This document shows positions 10,879-19,402 of a stretch of DNA of 64,000 nucleotides, one piece after another. The notes beneath the pieces are model-generated. The model saw only the letters and a program-made list of their open reading frames with translations. It made no database searches and was not told the DNA's origin. The stretch comes from JANOBD01 sp031411495. GTDB taxonomy: Bacteria; Planctomycetota; Phycisphaerae; Tepidisphaerales; Tepidisphaeraceae. Every line of letters starts with the position of its first letter. Positions within the stretch are counted from its first letter, which is position 1. The stretch is from contig JANOBD010000071.1 of assembly GCA_031411495.1 (NCBI GenBank), positions 1 through 64,000 of the forward strand, read 5' to 3'. Made by a program: the position numbers and the translations under genes.

Positions 10879-11460
10879 CCATCTTCTCCTCAAGCATCGA
10901 ACCGAATCGGAATGAACGCACGGTTCGCGCAGGTCCGATATCCGTCACCTACATCGTCAATCATCGATCCGCCCGGTACCGAAACATCAGAAATCGGCCG
11001 AGACAAACCGTTGCACGCGAGCGATCAGGCAAGATTGTGAAAAATCCGCCTTCCTATGGCGCTTCGGGCGAGAACAGACTTCCCTGCGAACCCACTTTGT
11101 ACTTTTGTGAAGGATACCCATGCGGGTCGCGGAGGCAAGGTGATGGGGCTCGTTTGTTTGGATAATGTTAGGAATTGAAAAGGCGGTCCGTCGCACGGAT
11201 TGCGTCTCGAATCGATCACAATTTCGAACCGTTCACGTCCGCCGTAAACCGCTGTTCACAAGATGCTTACACGAAAACGGGGTGGTCGACCCCGCTGCGC
11301 AGAATCATCGGGACGCGCAGCCCGACCAGAGAAAGGGAGTTGTGTTCTTTTACAGGCGAATAAACGGATCGCGAGAGGCGCGGCGAGTTACCCATGATTA
11401 CCCACTTTTCGCGATTCGAGCGAGTCTGGGTCGCCCGAGATTATGGCAAAAAATTGACAT
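10879..11460. other. 582-bp gene-free stretch upstream of gyrA
   Basis: No convincing gene in either direction; the longest frames here are short and unstructured. It should hold the gyrA promoter (minus strand) and the 3' region of the methyltransferase transcript. I see no clear palindrome or paired promoter hexamers that I would defend. Confidence 0.5.
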
Positions 11461-12324
11461 TCATGGTTTCAGGCATCGGAGCGCAAGAAACATCGGAATC
11501 TCCTTGCGAGCGGTGTTCTCGGCCGCCTGCCTGGGGCCGGGCTGGCTCTGCTTGTGGCTGGGCCATTCCTCGAAGCCGTTGATCGTCAGCCCGGCCTTCA
11601 CCGCGGCTTGGACGAACGCCTCGATCGGCTTGTGGAATGTCCAGGTGTAGTTGCCGTCCTTCTTGCCGGGGTTGGCGTAGATCGGCGCCTTGCGCGGCAC
11701 GAGGTATCGGTCGACGCGCCGAAACTGAACCGCGTGCTCGTCGTCCCAGCCCCAGTGCGATTCCTTCGCGCCGCGAAACGCCGGATGCATCATCACAATC
11801 ACGAATTGGCCGTTCGGAATGAGCAACTGAGCAGCAGCATGAAAGAGCGGCTGGATCGGATGGAAGTTCTGGATCGCGAGGATGCAGGTCATCGCGTCAA
11901 ACGTCCGGCCATCGATCGGCTTGAGTTCGAGCAGCTCGCGCGCATCGCCGACGAAGTAGTCGATCGGGTTCTGCGCTTTCGAGGTGGCCGCGTGCGTTCG
12001 AGCGGCATCGATGAGTTCGCGAGAAGCGTCGATGCCGGTGACGATCGCGCCGCGCGACTGGAGCAACCGGCAGAGAACGCCCTGGCCGCAGGCGACGTCG
12101 AGGATGCGCTTGCCGGCCACGTCGCCGAGCAGCTTGAGCGTGCCGGGGTGGACGACCTCTCGCTGGTATTCGCTGCCTTCGCTGCCGACGAGATCGTTGT
12201 ACCAGTCGGCGACGTTGGACCAGTCGGTCTTGGATTTGGGTTGGGATGGTTTGGGTCGGGGTTTCAAGTGGGGCTCGATTTTGACGATTGATATGCAATC
12301 GGGTGCCCCGGGGCATGTAATCAT
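11461..12324 (-). CDS. class I SAM-dependent methyltransferase
   Basis: Transfers a methyl group from SAM to an unknown substrate. The SAM-binding motif I is ILDVACGQGVLCRLL, the acidic end of strand 2 is VTGIDASRELID, motif II is YFVGDARELLEL and the post-motif is LLIPNGQFVIVMMHPAFRG. This resembles the Methyltransf_11/25 fold used on small molecules. The N-terminal end is uncertain: the ATG at 12324 lies inside a palindromic repeat (12301-12380), and the frame continues through the repeat to 12378, so the element may have replaced the original start. About 288 residues from 12324. Confidence 0.8.
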   Translation of the reverse strand: MITCPGAPDCISIVKIEPHLKPRPKPSQPKSKTDWSNVADWYNDLVGSEGSEYQREVVHPGTLKLLGDVAGKRILDVACGQGVLCRLLQSRGAIVTGIDASRELIDAARTHAATSKAQNPIDYFVGDARELLELKPIDGRTFDAMTCILAIQNFHPIQPLFHAAAQLLIPNGQFVIVMMHPAFRGAKESHWGWDDEHAVQFRRVDRYLVPRKAPIYANPGKKDGNYTWTFHKPIEAFVQAAVKAGLTINGFEEWPSHKQSQPGPRQAAENTARKEIPMFLALRCLKP

Positions 12325-12380
12325 GACCCGCGACGCGAGTCGATCGCGCGGGTCAACGAGTACGTTGCCCCGGGGCACCC
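12301..12380. repeat. GGGTGCCCCGGGGCA palindromic element, copy A
   Basis: A 15-bp arm GGGTGCCCCGGGGCA (12301-12315) is mirrored exactly at 12366-12380, and an inner GACCCGCG/CGCGGGTC pair extends the stem. The 80-bp unit is clearly related to the copy at 13449-13518. Both arms begin at the outer edge of a gene, and the two copies bracket the AsmA-like gene. Confidence 0.85.
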
Positions 12381-12408
12381 ACTGAGAGGCGGCTTGGCTG
12401 GTTGAATC

Positions 12409-13317
12409 CTACTTCGGATTCTTCTTCTCGTCCTTTTTGCCGCCGAGAAGTCCGCCGAGGTCTTTGGTCATCGAGTTGAGTTGGTCCTGCGCCTGGCTTT
12501 GAACGTCCTTGATCTGGCCTTCGACCTGGCCTTTGAGCTGGTCGACCTGTTTGAGCGCCTCGGCCTGAAGCTGGTCTGCCTGCTCCTTGAACTTGCCGCC
12601 GATGTTGTCGATGAGCTTGTTCAGGTCGCCGGAGAGGATGCCCGCGAGTTCGGGCGGGAGTTTGCCGGACTTCTGGGCTTCGATCGAGAGACGGGTGATG
12701 ACCTGGCTGACGACCTTTCCGATCTCTTCGCCGTTGCGGTTGCCGTCGGCGTTGCCGATCTGCGTGAGTTCGATGTCGGGAATGTTGATCTCGATCGGTT
12801 CTTTCAGGAGAAGGTCGCTGCGGATTTCGACCTGCGCGCCGCTGACCTTGAGGTTGTCGATGATGAGCTTGAGCGGCTTGGCATTCGGGTCGGGTGTTTT
12901 CTGCGGCTGGTCTCCGCCGGTGCCGGAGGCGAGCTTGTCGGCGACGGTCTTGAGGTTCGATTGGGTGCCCTTGAACTCGAGGACGAGCTTGGGCTTGTCG
13001 ATGACGATCGAATCGACATTGGTCGGCGAGCCGAACACCTTGCCGTAGCTCGTGTCGACGGAGACCTTGCCGAGCGAAAGCAGTTGCGGTGCGCTGAAGC
13101 CCGAAGGATTGGCGATGTTGAGAGAACTGAGCGAGACATCCCCCGAGAGCAGGCCGATGCTGGCGCCGCCGAGCGTGGTGTTGAGATCGAGCGAGCGGGT
13201 GGTGCCTTTCTCGACGGCGGAGCGGACGATGCCGTTGAGGTTCATGACGACGGCAACGACCGTGATGACGAAGACGAGGACGATCGCCAGCGCGATCCAC
13301 TTGAGTTTCTTTTTCAT
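12409..13317 (-). CDS. AsmA-like membrane-anchored protein
   Basis: 302 residues. A single N-terminal TM (MKKKLKWIALAIVLVFVITV) anchors a periplasmic part containing the AsmA-type pattern GGASIGLLSGDVSLSSLNIA, NPSGF and VDSIVIDKPKLVLEFKG. AsmA/DUF748-type proteins are bridge-like lipid-transfer or envelope-assembly factors; this one is short for the family. The C-terminal third is a Gln-rich amphipathic helix (EQADQLQAEALKQVDQLKGQ) and the end is Lys-rich. No operon partner is evident; the gene is bracketed by two copies of the same palindromic repeat. Confidence 0.78.
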   Translation of the reverse strand: MKKKLKWIALAIVLVFVITVVAVVMNLNGIVRSAVEKGTTRSLDLNTTLGGASIGLLSGDVSLSSLNIANPSGFSAPQLLSLGKVSVDTSYGKVFGSPTNVDSIVIDKPKLVLEFKGTQSNLKTVADKLASGTGGDQPQKTPDPNAKPLKLIIDNLKVSGAQVEIRSDLLLKEPIEINIPDIELTQIGNADGNRNGEEIGKVVSQVITRLSIEAQKSGKLPPELAGILSGDLNKLIDNIGGKFKEQADQLQAEALKQVDQLKGQVEGQIKDVQSQAQDQLNSMTKDLGGLLGGKKDEKKNPK

Positions 13318-13448
13318 GGTTCGACTTCCAATGCGACTTTGAGGATTTCAAAGCCTGAGTAGATACATAGCATTGTGGCCGGTGATCGGGTGGCCGCAAG
13401 TGCGTGACGAGCGAATCGAGCGACGGCATTTGCTTGTGGATTGAGAAA

Positions 13449-13518
13449 GGGTGCCCCGGGGCATGTACCCATGACCCGCGCTGAGAGTGCGGGTCATGGG
13501 TACGTCCCCAGGGCACCC
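13449..13518. repeat. GGGTGCCCCGGGGCA palindromic element, copy B
   Basis: This is a second, 70-bp copy of the element at 12301-12380. The left arm starts with the identical 15 bp and continues ATGTACCCATGACCCGC; the right side GCGGGTCATGGGTACGT then CCCCAGGGCACCC mirrors it nearly perfectly. It lies 39 bp upstream of the TIGR03790 gene start. Two related copies 1.1 kb apart support a mobile palindromic element (REP/MITE-like). Confidence 0.85.
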
Positions 13519-13556
13519 AGACCAACCTAGGCGGTTGAGCTGTGAACGGAGCGACG

Positions 13557-15149
13557 ATGAAGCTGAGATGGCCGGCAATTCTCTCGTTGTTCCTGGCCGT
13601 CGCGGGCGCGGCGAGCGCCCGCGCCGCCATCACCGCGGACGATCTGGTCCTGCTGGTTAACAAGCAGCAGCCCGAGGGCCGGCGGCTGGCGGAGGCGTAC
13701 GCGAAAGCGCGCGGCGTGCCGGACGGACGCATCATCGAGCTCGACATCCCCGACAACACCGACATCGCCCGCGAGTTTTACGAATCCTCGATCGCCAACG
13801 TCGTGCGACAGGAATTGCAGTCGCGACAACTCGCGGGGAAGGCGAAGTGTCTCGTCCTTTTTTACGGGCTGCCGCTGCGGATCCGCGACCGTGATTCGAC
13901 GCCGCAGGAACGCACTGAAGTAGACACCGTACTCAACCCGGCGATCGCGACGCTGCAGAACCAGATGAAGGAAACGGTCGTAAAGCTCGAAGCAATCGCC
14001 AGCTCGCTCGATCCGAGCTTCCGGGTCGTCGGCGGGCTCGACACCTCCGATCAGCTGCGCGACCGCGTCGTCGACGCGAGCACGTCCTGCAAGGTGTCGG
14101 CCGAAAAGGTGAGCGATCCGCAACAGCGGACGGCGCTGGCGGCGCAGATCCGCGCCGCCCAGACGGGCCTCGTCGCGATGCCGCCGCTGCCGGGCATGTC
14201 GACGACCAAACCCGCGACGATGCCGACGCAGGAGGAAGTGAACGCGTGGATGAGCAGCGTGGGCGATCCGGCGGCGCGACAGCGCGTCCGGCAGACGCTT
14301 TACTTCGCGGGCAACGTCTATCAGCTCCTTGTCGGGCTCGAGGTGCAGAAGCGGACGCTAACGGTCAAGGAGAGCGAAGCCAGCGTCGACAGCGAACTCT
14401 CGTGTGTCAACCTCGGCAACTACGACCGCACGCGGTGGGTGGTGAACGCGTTTCATCACAGCGGCGTTGGCGCGCAGCTGCGCGACAGGATGATCCGCAC
14501 CGCGCGCATCGACGGGCCGACGCCGGCGATCGCGCAGCGTCTGTTTGACGATGCGATCGCGGTGGAGAAGACCGGATTGAAGGGCGACCTCGTGCTGGAT
14601 GCGCGCGGATTGGATGCACAGCGCGATATCGGATCGTACGGGTACTTCGATCAATCCATCCGAAACACCGCGAAGCTCGCCGCGGCCGCGCCCGACTTGC
14701 CGACGATCTTCGACAACAACCAGCCGCTGCTGGCGAACGGCTCGAGCACGCACGCGGCCGTCTACTGCGGGTGGTATCAGCTTCGAAAGTACCAGCCGAC
14801 CGTGAAGCCGTTGCCGGGCGCGATCGCGTATCACGTGGCGAGCCTGGAGATGATCACGCTGCGTTCGCCGATCGAAACAGGATGGTGTCGCGGGCTGCTG
14901 CTGGACGGCGCGGATGTGACGGTGGGCGCCGTCGGCGAGCCGTACCTCGCCGCGTTTCCGCCGGCCGATGACTTTCTCGGGCTGCTCTTCACCGGGAAGG
15001 TGACGTTGGCAGAGGCGTACTGGGCATCGATCCCGATCACGAGCTGGAAGATGATCCTGATCGGCGACCCGCTCTACCGGCCGTTCGCCGCGAACCCGCA
15101 GGTTTCTCTCGAAAAGCTGCCTGAATCGCTGCGGGCCGTCGCAAACTAA
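13557..15149 (+). CDS. TIGR03790 family exported protein
   Basis: 530 residues from ATG 13557 (MKLRWPAILSLFLAVAG, a signal peptide); an in-frame start at 13542 adds five residues. The mature protein starts DDLVLLVNKQQPEGRRLAEA then YAKARGVPDGRIIELDIPD, the hallmark of the TIGR03790 family common in Planctomycetes and Acidobacteria, whose function is unknown. An inserted region at about residues 190-260 carries Met/Pro/Thr-rich low complexity. Near the C-terminus come WCRGLLLDGADVTVGAVGEP and a final IPITSWKMILIGDPLYRPF, also typical of the family. It is followed by a small zinc-ribbon gene on the same strand. Confidence 0.82.
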   Translation: MKLRWPAILSLFLAVAGAASARAAITADDLVLLVNKQQPEGRRLAEAYAKARGVPDGRIIELDIPDNTDIAREFYESSIANVVRQELQSRQLAGKAKCLVLFYGLPLRIRDRDSTPQERTEVDTVLNPAIATLQNQMKETVVKLEAIASSLDPSFRVVGGLDTSDQLRDRVVDASTSCKVSAEKVSDPQQRTALAAQIRAAQTGLVAMPPLPGMSTTKPATMPTQEEVNAWMSSVGDPAARQRVRQTLYFAGNVYQLLVGLEVQKRTLTVKESEASVDSELSCVNLGNYDRTRWVVNAFHHSGVGAQLRDRMIRTARIDGPTPAIAQRLFDDAIAVEKTGLKGDLVLDARGLDAQRDIGSYGYFDQSIRNTAKLAAAAPDLPTIFDNNQPLLANGSSTHAAVYCGWYQLRKYQPTVKPLPGAIAYHVASLEMITLRSPIETGWCRGLLLDGADVTVGAVGEPYLAAFPPADDFLGLLFTGKVTLAEAYWASIPITSWKMILIGDPLYRPFAANPQVSLEKLPESLRAVAN

Positions 15150-15195
15150 AGGGTCCTGGCCTGAATGCCGATAACTCATCGAGAGAGGTGAACTG

Positions 15196-15360
15196 ATGGC
15201 CGCGCAGCTGATGTGTCCGAACATCACATGCCGAAAAATTCTGAGCATTCCGGAAAGCGCGCGAGGAAAAGTCGTGCGTTGTTCGCACTGCCAGACGTCA
15301 TTGCGCGTTCCGGACGGCAAGCCGGTGACGCACGCAAACGAGAAGAAGAAATCCGCGTAG
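15196..15360 (+). CDS. zinc-ribbon mini-protein (MJ0042-like)
   Basis: 54 residues, too short for usual gene finders but well supported. The ATG at 15196 follows GAGAGAGGTG with good spacing, and the protein has two paired-cysteine knuckles, CPNITC and CSHC, spaced as in the MJ0042 zinc ribbon (CPNITCRKILSIPESARG). The C-terminal end is Lys-rich. It lies 47 bp after the TIGR03790 gene on the same strand and may be cotranscribed. In this family the ribbon usually heads longer proteins; a free-standing copy suggests a small adaptor or nucleic-acid-binding role (inference). Confidence 0.75.
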   Translation: MAAQLMCPNITCRKILSIPESARGKVVRCSHCQTSLRVPDGKPVTHANEKKKSA

Positions 15361-15387
15361 CCACGTCGGAGTGGTAAACCGCGTCGA

Positions 15388-16158
15388 TCAGTTCAGGCCT
15401 TTGGCCTTTACGAACTCCAGGCTGCGCTTCAGGCAATCGAACGGATCTTCGCCATTGCAGTTGTCCTGCTCGACGATGTACCATTCCACGCCTGCCTTCC
15501 TGCACGCCTGAAGAATCCGATCCCAGTTCAGATTGCCCTCGCCGACCGGAAGCATGCACTGCGTGCGGTCGGCCTTCATTCCCAGGTCCTTCAGATGAAC
15601 GCAGGGCAGTCGGCCCGTGGCCTTTTCGATCCACACGGCCGGATCGGCGCCGCCGTGCTGCACCCAGTACGTGTCGACTTCGATCCACGCGTCCTTGGAT
15701 AGCTTGTCGAAGAGCATCTGGTACGCGGTGATGTTGCCGACCTTCGCGAACTCGTGGCTGTGGTTGTGATAGCCGAGCTTGAGCGGCGAGTTTTTGAGGA
15801 TCGCGGCGACGGCGTTGAAGTCGTCGATGAACCTGTTCCAGTGATCGGGCGTGAACTCCTCGGTCTTGGGGAAGTAACCGCCGATCGCGGTGTATTTGCA
15901 GTTGAGGATCGCGTGGTCGTCGAGCTGCTTCTGCGTTTCGTCGCGCAGCTTTTCGAGCGGCTTGTGGGTCGCGCAGCAGGTCAGGCCGTTGTCGTCGAGG
16001 ATCTTCTTGAGCTCCCTGATCTCGATCGGCCCGAGCGCGGACGCCTGCACGGCGCGGTAGCCGATGTCGGCGACCTTCTTCATCGACTTCGCGATGTCGG
16101 CGGGCGTCTTGCAGAAGTCTCGAAGCGTGTAGAGTTGGGCGGCGATTTGCGTGGCCAT
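15388..16158 (-). CDS. sugar phosphate isomerase/epimerase (AP-endonuclease-2-like TIM barrel)
   Basis: 256 residues from the ATG at 16158 behind GGAGA. It begins MATQIAAQLYTLRDFCKTPA, the standard opening of these TIM barrels. Metal-site residues typical of the family are visible: LGYHNHSHEF, the Glu of WIEVDTYWVQHGG, VHLKDLG and the late acidic WYIVEQDN. The family isomerises or epimerises sugars or inositols with a divalent metal. The exact substrate cannot be read from sequence. Abundant paralogues are normal for planctomycetes. Confidence 0.88.
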   Translation of the reverse strand: MATQIAAQLYTLRDFCKTPADIAKSMKKVADIGYRAVQASALGPIEIRELKKILDDNGLTCCATHKPLEKLRDETQKQLDDHAILNCKYTAIGGYFPKTEEFTPDHWNRFIDDFNAVAAILKNSPLKLGYHNHSHEFAKVGNITAYQMLFDKLSKDAWIEVDTYWVQHGGADPAVWIEKATGRLPCVHLKDLGMKADRTQCMLPVGEGNLNWDRILQACRKAGVEWYIVEQDNCNGEDPFDCLKRSLEFVKAKGLN

Positions 16159-16261
16159 GAGTGGGTCTCCGGACTGAATGTAGAGATGCCTCGCAGCGGA
16201 GCAAGCCGACGACCGAAGGTGCAACAATTACGACCAAGCGAGGAACCTTCGACGTGGTCGA

Positions 16262-17167
16262 TCATTCGCGCTGGGATTCGAGCTCGTCAATCGTCGCCGG
16301 CCAGTCGTTCTTCAGCAGGCGCGACATCGAACGATCGGCGAGCAGTTTGCCGCCGGTCTGGCAGCGCGGGCAATAGTTGCATTCGTTTTCGGCATAGCGG
16401 ATGCGCTGGACTTTCGTACCGCACGTCGGGCAGGGCTGATCGAACTTGCCGTGGACGGCGAACTCCGGGCGAAACGCGGTCACGTCGCCTGGGCCGGGGA
16501 ATTTCGCGCGGAACTCGTGCTGCAGGAGCTTGATCCAGCCGGTCAATTGCTTCTTCGCGGCGTCGTGGAGCTGCGTGATCTCCTCGTCGCTGAGCTTGGA
16601 GGTGAGCTTCATCGGCGAGAGTTTCGCGGCATGCAGGATCTCGTCGCTGTAAGCGTTGCCAATGCCGTCGAAGAGGCGCGGGTCGGTAAGCGAGCGCTTG
16701 AGGGTGTGGTTCTCGGCGCGAAGCTTTGCCGCGACATCGGCGGTCGTGCAGGTGAGCACGTCGAGACTTTGCCGGTCGAATCGCGACAGGTCGCCGAGTC
16801 CGCGGACGAGGTGAATCGACGCGCGCTTCTTCTGGCTCGACTCGACGAGGTGGAGCGTGCCGTTGTCGAAACAGAAAGAGGCGAGTCCGATCTTTGCAGG
16901 TGTTTTTTCGCTCGGCTTCGATGACCAGCGCCAGCGGCCGGCGATCATCAGGTGCGTGACGGCAAAGAGAACGTCGCCGAAGTCGTGGACGAACTGTTTG
17001 CCGAGTCGGCCGACCGAGACGAGCGTGCGGCCTTCGAACGATTCCGGCGGCGGATCGAACGTCCGCAATACGAACGGCGAGACGATGCGAAGGCGCTCGA
17101 GTCGATGGCCGAGCGCGACACGCTGGATCGCACCGAGGTAGAGGATGATGTCAGGCAGTTCAGGCAA
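16262..17167 (-). CDS. mutM: Fpg/Nei family DNA glycosylase (formamidopyrimidine-DNA glycosylase)
   Basis: Base-excision repair glycosylase/AP lyase. I choose a TTG start at 17167 because it gives (M)PELPDIILY, placing the catalytic Pro and Glu right after the removed Met as in MPELPE of Fpg; the ATG at 17176 would add three residues and bury the proline that must be N-terminal. The beta-hairpin lysine is in GRLGKQFVHDF, the helix-two-turn-helix region is LFDGIGNAYSDEILHAAKL, and the C-terminal zinc finger is CPTC-x16-CPRC, followed by QTGGKLLADRS. About 301 residues. The VOC gene lies 55 bp upstream on the same strand. Confidence 0.9.
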   Translation of the reverse strand: MPELPDIILYLGAIQRVALGHRLERLRIVSPFVLRTFDPPPESFEGRTLVSVGRLGKQFVHDFGDVLFAVTHLMIAGRWRWSSKPSEKTPAKIGLASFCFDNGTLHLVESSQKKRASIHLVRGLGDLSRFDRQSLDVLTCTTADVAAKLRAENHTLKRSLTDPRLFDGIGNAYSDEILHAAKLSPMKLTSKLSDEEITQLHDAAKKQLTGWIKLLQHEFRAKFPGPGDVTAFRPEFAVHGKFDQPCPTCGTKVQRIRYAENECNYCPRCQTGGKLLADRSMSRLLKNDWPATIDELESQRE

Positions 17168-17221
17168 CGGCGGCATTGGACCACGAGCCGAACGCGTTGC
17201 GAAGATCAAAGTTCTGTTGGA

Positions 17222-17587
17222 TCAGTCGGCGGGCTGGAAAAGCTCGACGAGATTGCCGGATGGATCGGCGAGCAACGCCTGTCTACCGCCTGGGCCGGCG
17301 ACAGGATCGGCGCGGAGCTTTGCCCGGACGGAGGTGGCCGATGCGATCGCCGCGTCGAGATCATCGACTTCGATCACCAGCCGGTTCCAGCCGCCCGGCG
17401 TCGGTTGCGAACCATCCGACAACGGCTTCGATGCCGAGGTGCCCGGGCCACTCAGCCAGACCGTGAGGTCGTCGCGCTTGAGCATCGCGAACGGGGGGCC
17501 CCAGCGCTGGGAGACTTGGAAGCCGATAGCGAGATAGAAGGGCAGCGATTCATCGACGTCGTTGACCAGATAACGAATGGTGGCCAT
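17222..17587 (-). CDS. VOC superfamily protein (glyoxalase/bleomycin-resistance fold)
   Basis: 121 residues, one VOC domain built from two beta-alpha-beta-beta-beta halves. The first half starts IRYLVNDVDESLPFYLAIGF, the second LVIEVDDLDAAIASA and ends with the signature LLADPSGNLVELFQP. The Glu of NLVELFQ matches a usual metal ligand, while the N-terminal half lacks an obvious His ligand, so it may not be a metal enzyme. Substrate unknown. It may be cotranscribed with the downstream Fpg gene. Confidence 0.85.
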   Translation of the reverse strand: MATIRYLVNDVDESLPFYLAIGFQVSQRWGPPFAMLKRDDLTVWLSGPGTSASKPLSDGSQPTPGGWNRLVIEVDDLDAAIASATSVRAKLRADPVAGPGGRQALLADPSGNLVELFQPAD

Positions 17588-17667
17588 GCCGAAAATGTAT
17601 GTCGCAAAGCGCAGAATGCGAAGTCCGATGACTTCGCATTCTTCGGGTTCCCAATGAATCGTACGGC

Positions 17668-19086
17668 TTACTGTGCCGGCGCTTCGCCCGCGACGGATTG
17701 GGCCGCCAGGCTTGGCGGCGAATATTCGGCGAAGACCTTGATGTTCACCTGCTTCGGGTCGACGGTCTCGACCTTCGTCGGCTGAACGTAGGTCAGCTTG
17801 GCGGCGTCGTCGCTGATGATCTTGCCTTCGAGGGCGACGAACTTGTCGAGGCTGTCGCCAAGAACCTTTTCGCCGGTGCGGACGTAGATGATCGTGCGGC
17901 TCGTGGCCGGGTCGACCAGGCGATAGAGCGTCTGGTTGCCGATCTGCAGACTCGACTGCACGAGCCGGCCGATTGCGGTGTAACGCTTCACGCTCGTCTC
18001 GGCGACGCGGGCCTGCAGCTCATCCTGCTCGGCCTTGAGGTCTCTCTGCTTCTGGGCGACTTCCTCCTGCACCTTCTTGGTGGCGAGGTACTGATCGAGC
18101 GTCTCTTTCCGCAGCTTGAGCGCGTTGGCACGATACTCGGCCACCTTGCGGGCGTTGGGCGGAAGCTGTGTGTCGGCGAGGAGGCCGTTGTAGCCCTCGA
18201 GGAGCTGATCGATCGGCTGCTCGGTGATGTCTTTCTGGCCGGCGGCGGCAAAATCGTCTTCCAGTTTCGCAAGCCGCTCCTGCAGCTTCTGGATCGAGGC
18301 GAGGGCCGGCTTGGCGGGTTCGGCGGGCGCCGTCGGCTCCGCCGTCTTGTTGGTTTCGTTGGTCGGCGCCGCGGAGCTCGCATCGCCTGTCGAACTGACG
18401 ACGAAGCGGCCATCGCCAGTGCTCGGCGTCGGCGTCTTGGTGACGGATGGAGGCGTCTGCTGATCGCTCGGCGTGGTGTCGGAGGTGTTCGATTGGACGA
18501 CGTTCGTCGGCTCCGCCGGCTTGCCGTTGTTGGCGTTGGCGGCCGCGTTGTCGTCGAGCTTGCGAACGGGGTTCACGAACTTCTTATCGATGTACATGAA
18601 GACGCCCTTGGGCGGGGCGATCTTGTAGAACTCGTCCACCTCGCCAAGGATCTGCACATCCGCGCCCGGTTCGAGCTGCATCGGCACCTTGTGCTTCGAG
18701 AGCGTCAGGCTGCTTCCGACGCGGACGGTGGCGCGCTGATTGGCGATCCGGCCGACCGTGCCGTCGCCGCGTTTTTCGACAAACGCCTGCGAGACCAGGC
18801 AGAACGAGCCTTGTGGCGGCTCGATCTTGAGCCAGTCGAAGCGGTAGCCGACGACGACGAGCTTGTCGCCTTTGGCGACCTTGAGCGTCGGATAGTCGTT
18901 CTCGCTCGGGCCGGAACGGACGACCGCGAGGTCGTTGTTCACTTCGCCGGCGAAGGTGTAGGGGGAGGTCTCGATTTCCGCGGTTGGGACAACCGTGTCG
19001 CTGTTTTGAGCGAAAACCGGTGCGCAGGCGACGAGCGATACGCTCGCGACCGCGATCCATAACGAACGGGTGAAAGGTTGCGACAT
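17668..19086 (-). CDS. exported SH3b-domain protein with a coiled coil
   Basis: 472 residues from ATG 19086 behind a strong GGAGGTG. A signal peptide ends at VSLVACAPVFAQ. Two SH3b-like repeats follow, NDLAVVRSGPSENDYPTLKV and TVGRIANQRATVRVGSSLTL, each ending in a phrase of the type IEPPQGSFCLV or IAPPKGVFMYI. A Thr/Pro/Ala-rich linker leads to a long coiled coil rich in Lys/Glu/Gln (LQERLAKLEDDFAAAG to QRDLKAEQDELQARV). The C-terminal 100 residues form a compact domain (YRLVDPATSRTIIYVRTGEK). Bacterial SH3b domains bind cell-wall peptides or other ligands; a cell-envelope role is inferred. Confidence 0.82.
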   Translation of the reverse strand: MSQPFTRSLWIAVASVSLVACAPVFAQNSDTVVPTAEIETSPYTFAGEVNNDLAVVRSGPSENDYPTLKVAKGDKLVVVGYRFDWLKIEPPQGSFCLVSQAFVEKRGDGTVGRIANQRATVRVGSSLTLSKHKVPMQLEPGADVQILGEVDEFYKIAPPKGVFMYIDKKFVNPVRKLDDNAAANANNGKPAEPTNVVQSNTSDTTPSDQQTPPSVTKTPTPSTGDGRFVVSSTGDASSAAPTNETNKTAEPTAPAEPAKPALASIQKLQERLAKLEDDFAAAGQKDITEQPIDQLLEGYNGLLADTQLPPNARKVAEYRANALKLRKETLDQYLATKKVQEEVAQKQRDLKAEQDELQARVAETSVKRYTAIGRLVQSSLQIGNQTLYRLVDPATSRTIIYVRTGEKVLGDSLDKFVALEGKIISDDAAKLTYVQPTKVETVDPKQVNIKVFAEYSPPSLAAQSVAGEAPAQ

Positions 19087-19402
19087 GAAAGCACCTCCCT
19101 GTGCATGTGCACTTCTCGGTGCACGAAGACTTGAGTTTTTATCGGCATGCGGCAATGAATCGCATGACAAAGGGTCGTCCTTCCAAACGACGCACGGTAA
19201 CCGGCTTACTTGCCGGCAACGTCCGGTAGTTGTCGCGAAAACCGGAAAAAAGTAAAGAGAACGGGGCGGATTTGATCAGGATTGGCACCGGGTATTTGTG
19301 CTTAGCGTCGCAACGGCTCGGCTGTGGACGCTTCGCCCGTTCGTTTCGCTCAGGCGAGCGCTTAGGAGCGAAACGAACACCCGGTTCGAGAATCGCCACG
19401 AT
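19087..19402. other. 316-bp intergenic stretch with a 12-bp hairpin
   Basis: No gene is seen. GTTCGTTTCGCT (19339-19350) and AGCGAAACGAAC (19367-19378) form a perfect 12-bp inverted repeat downstream of the minus-strand glycosyltransferase, consistent with transcript-end structure although no T-run follows. The remainder should hold the promoter of the SH3 gene. Confidence 0.5.

Noticed and set aside
10879..11460. Replication origin next to the gyrase genes
   Set aside because: I found no run of DnaA boxes, no AT-rich unwinding region and no dnaA, dnaN or recF genes nearby.
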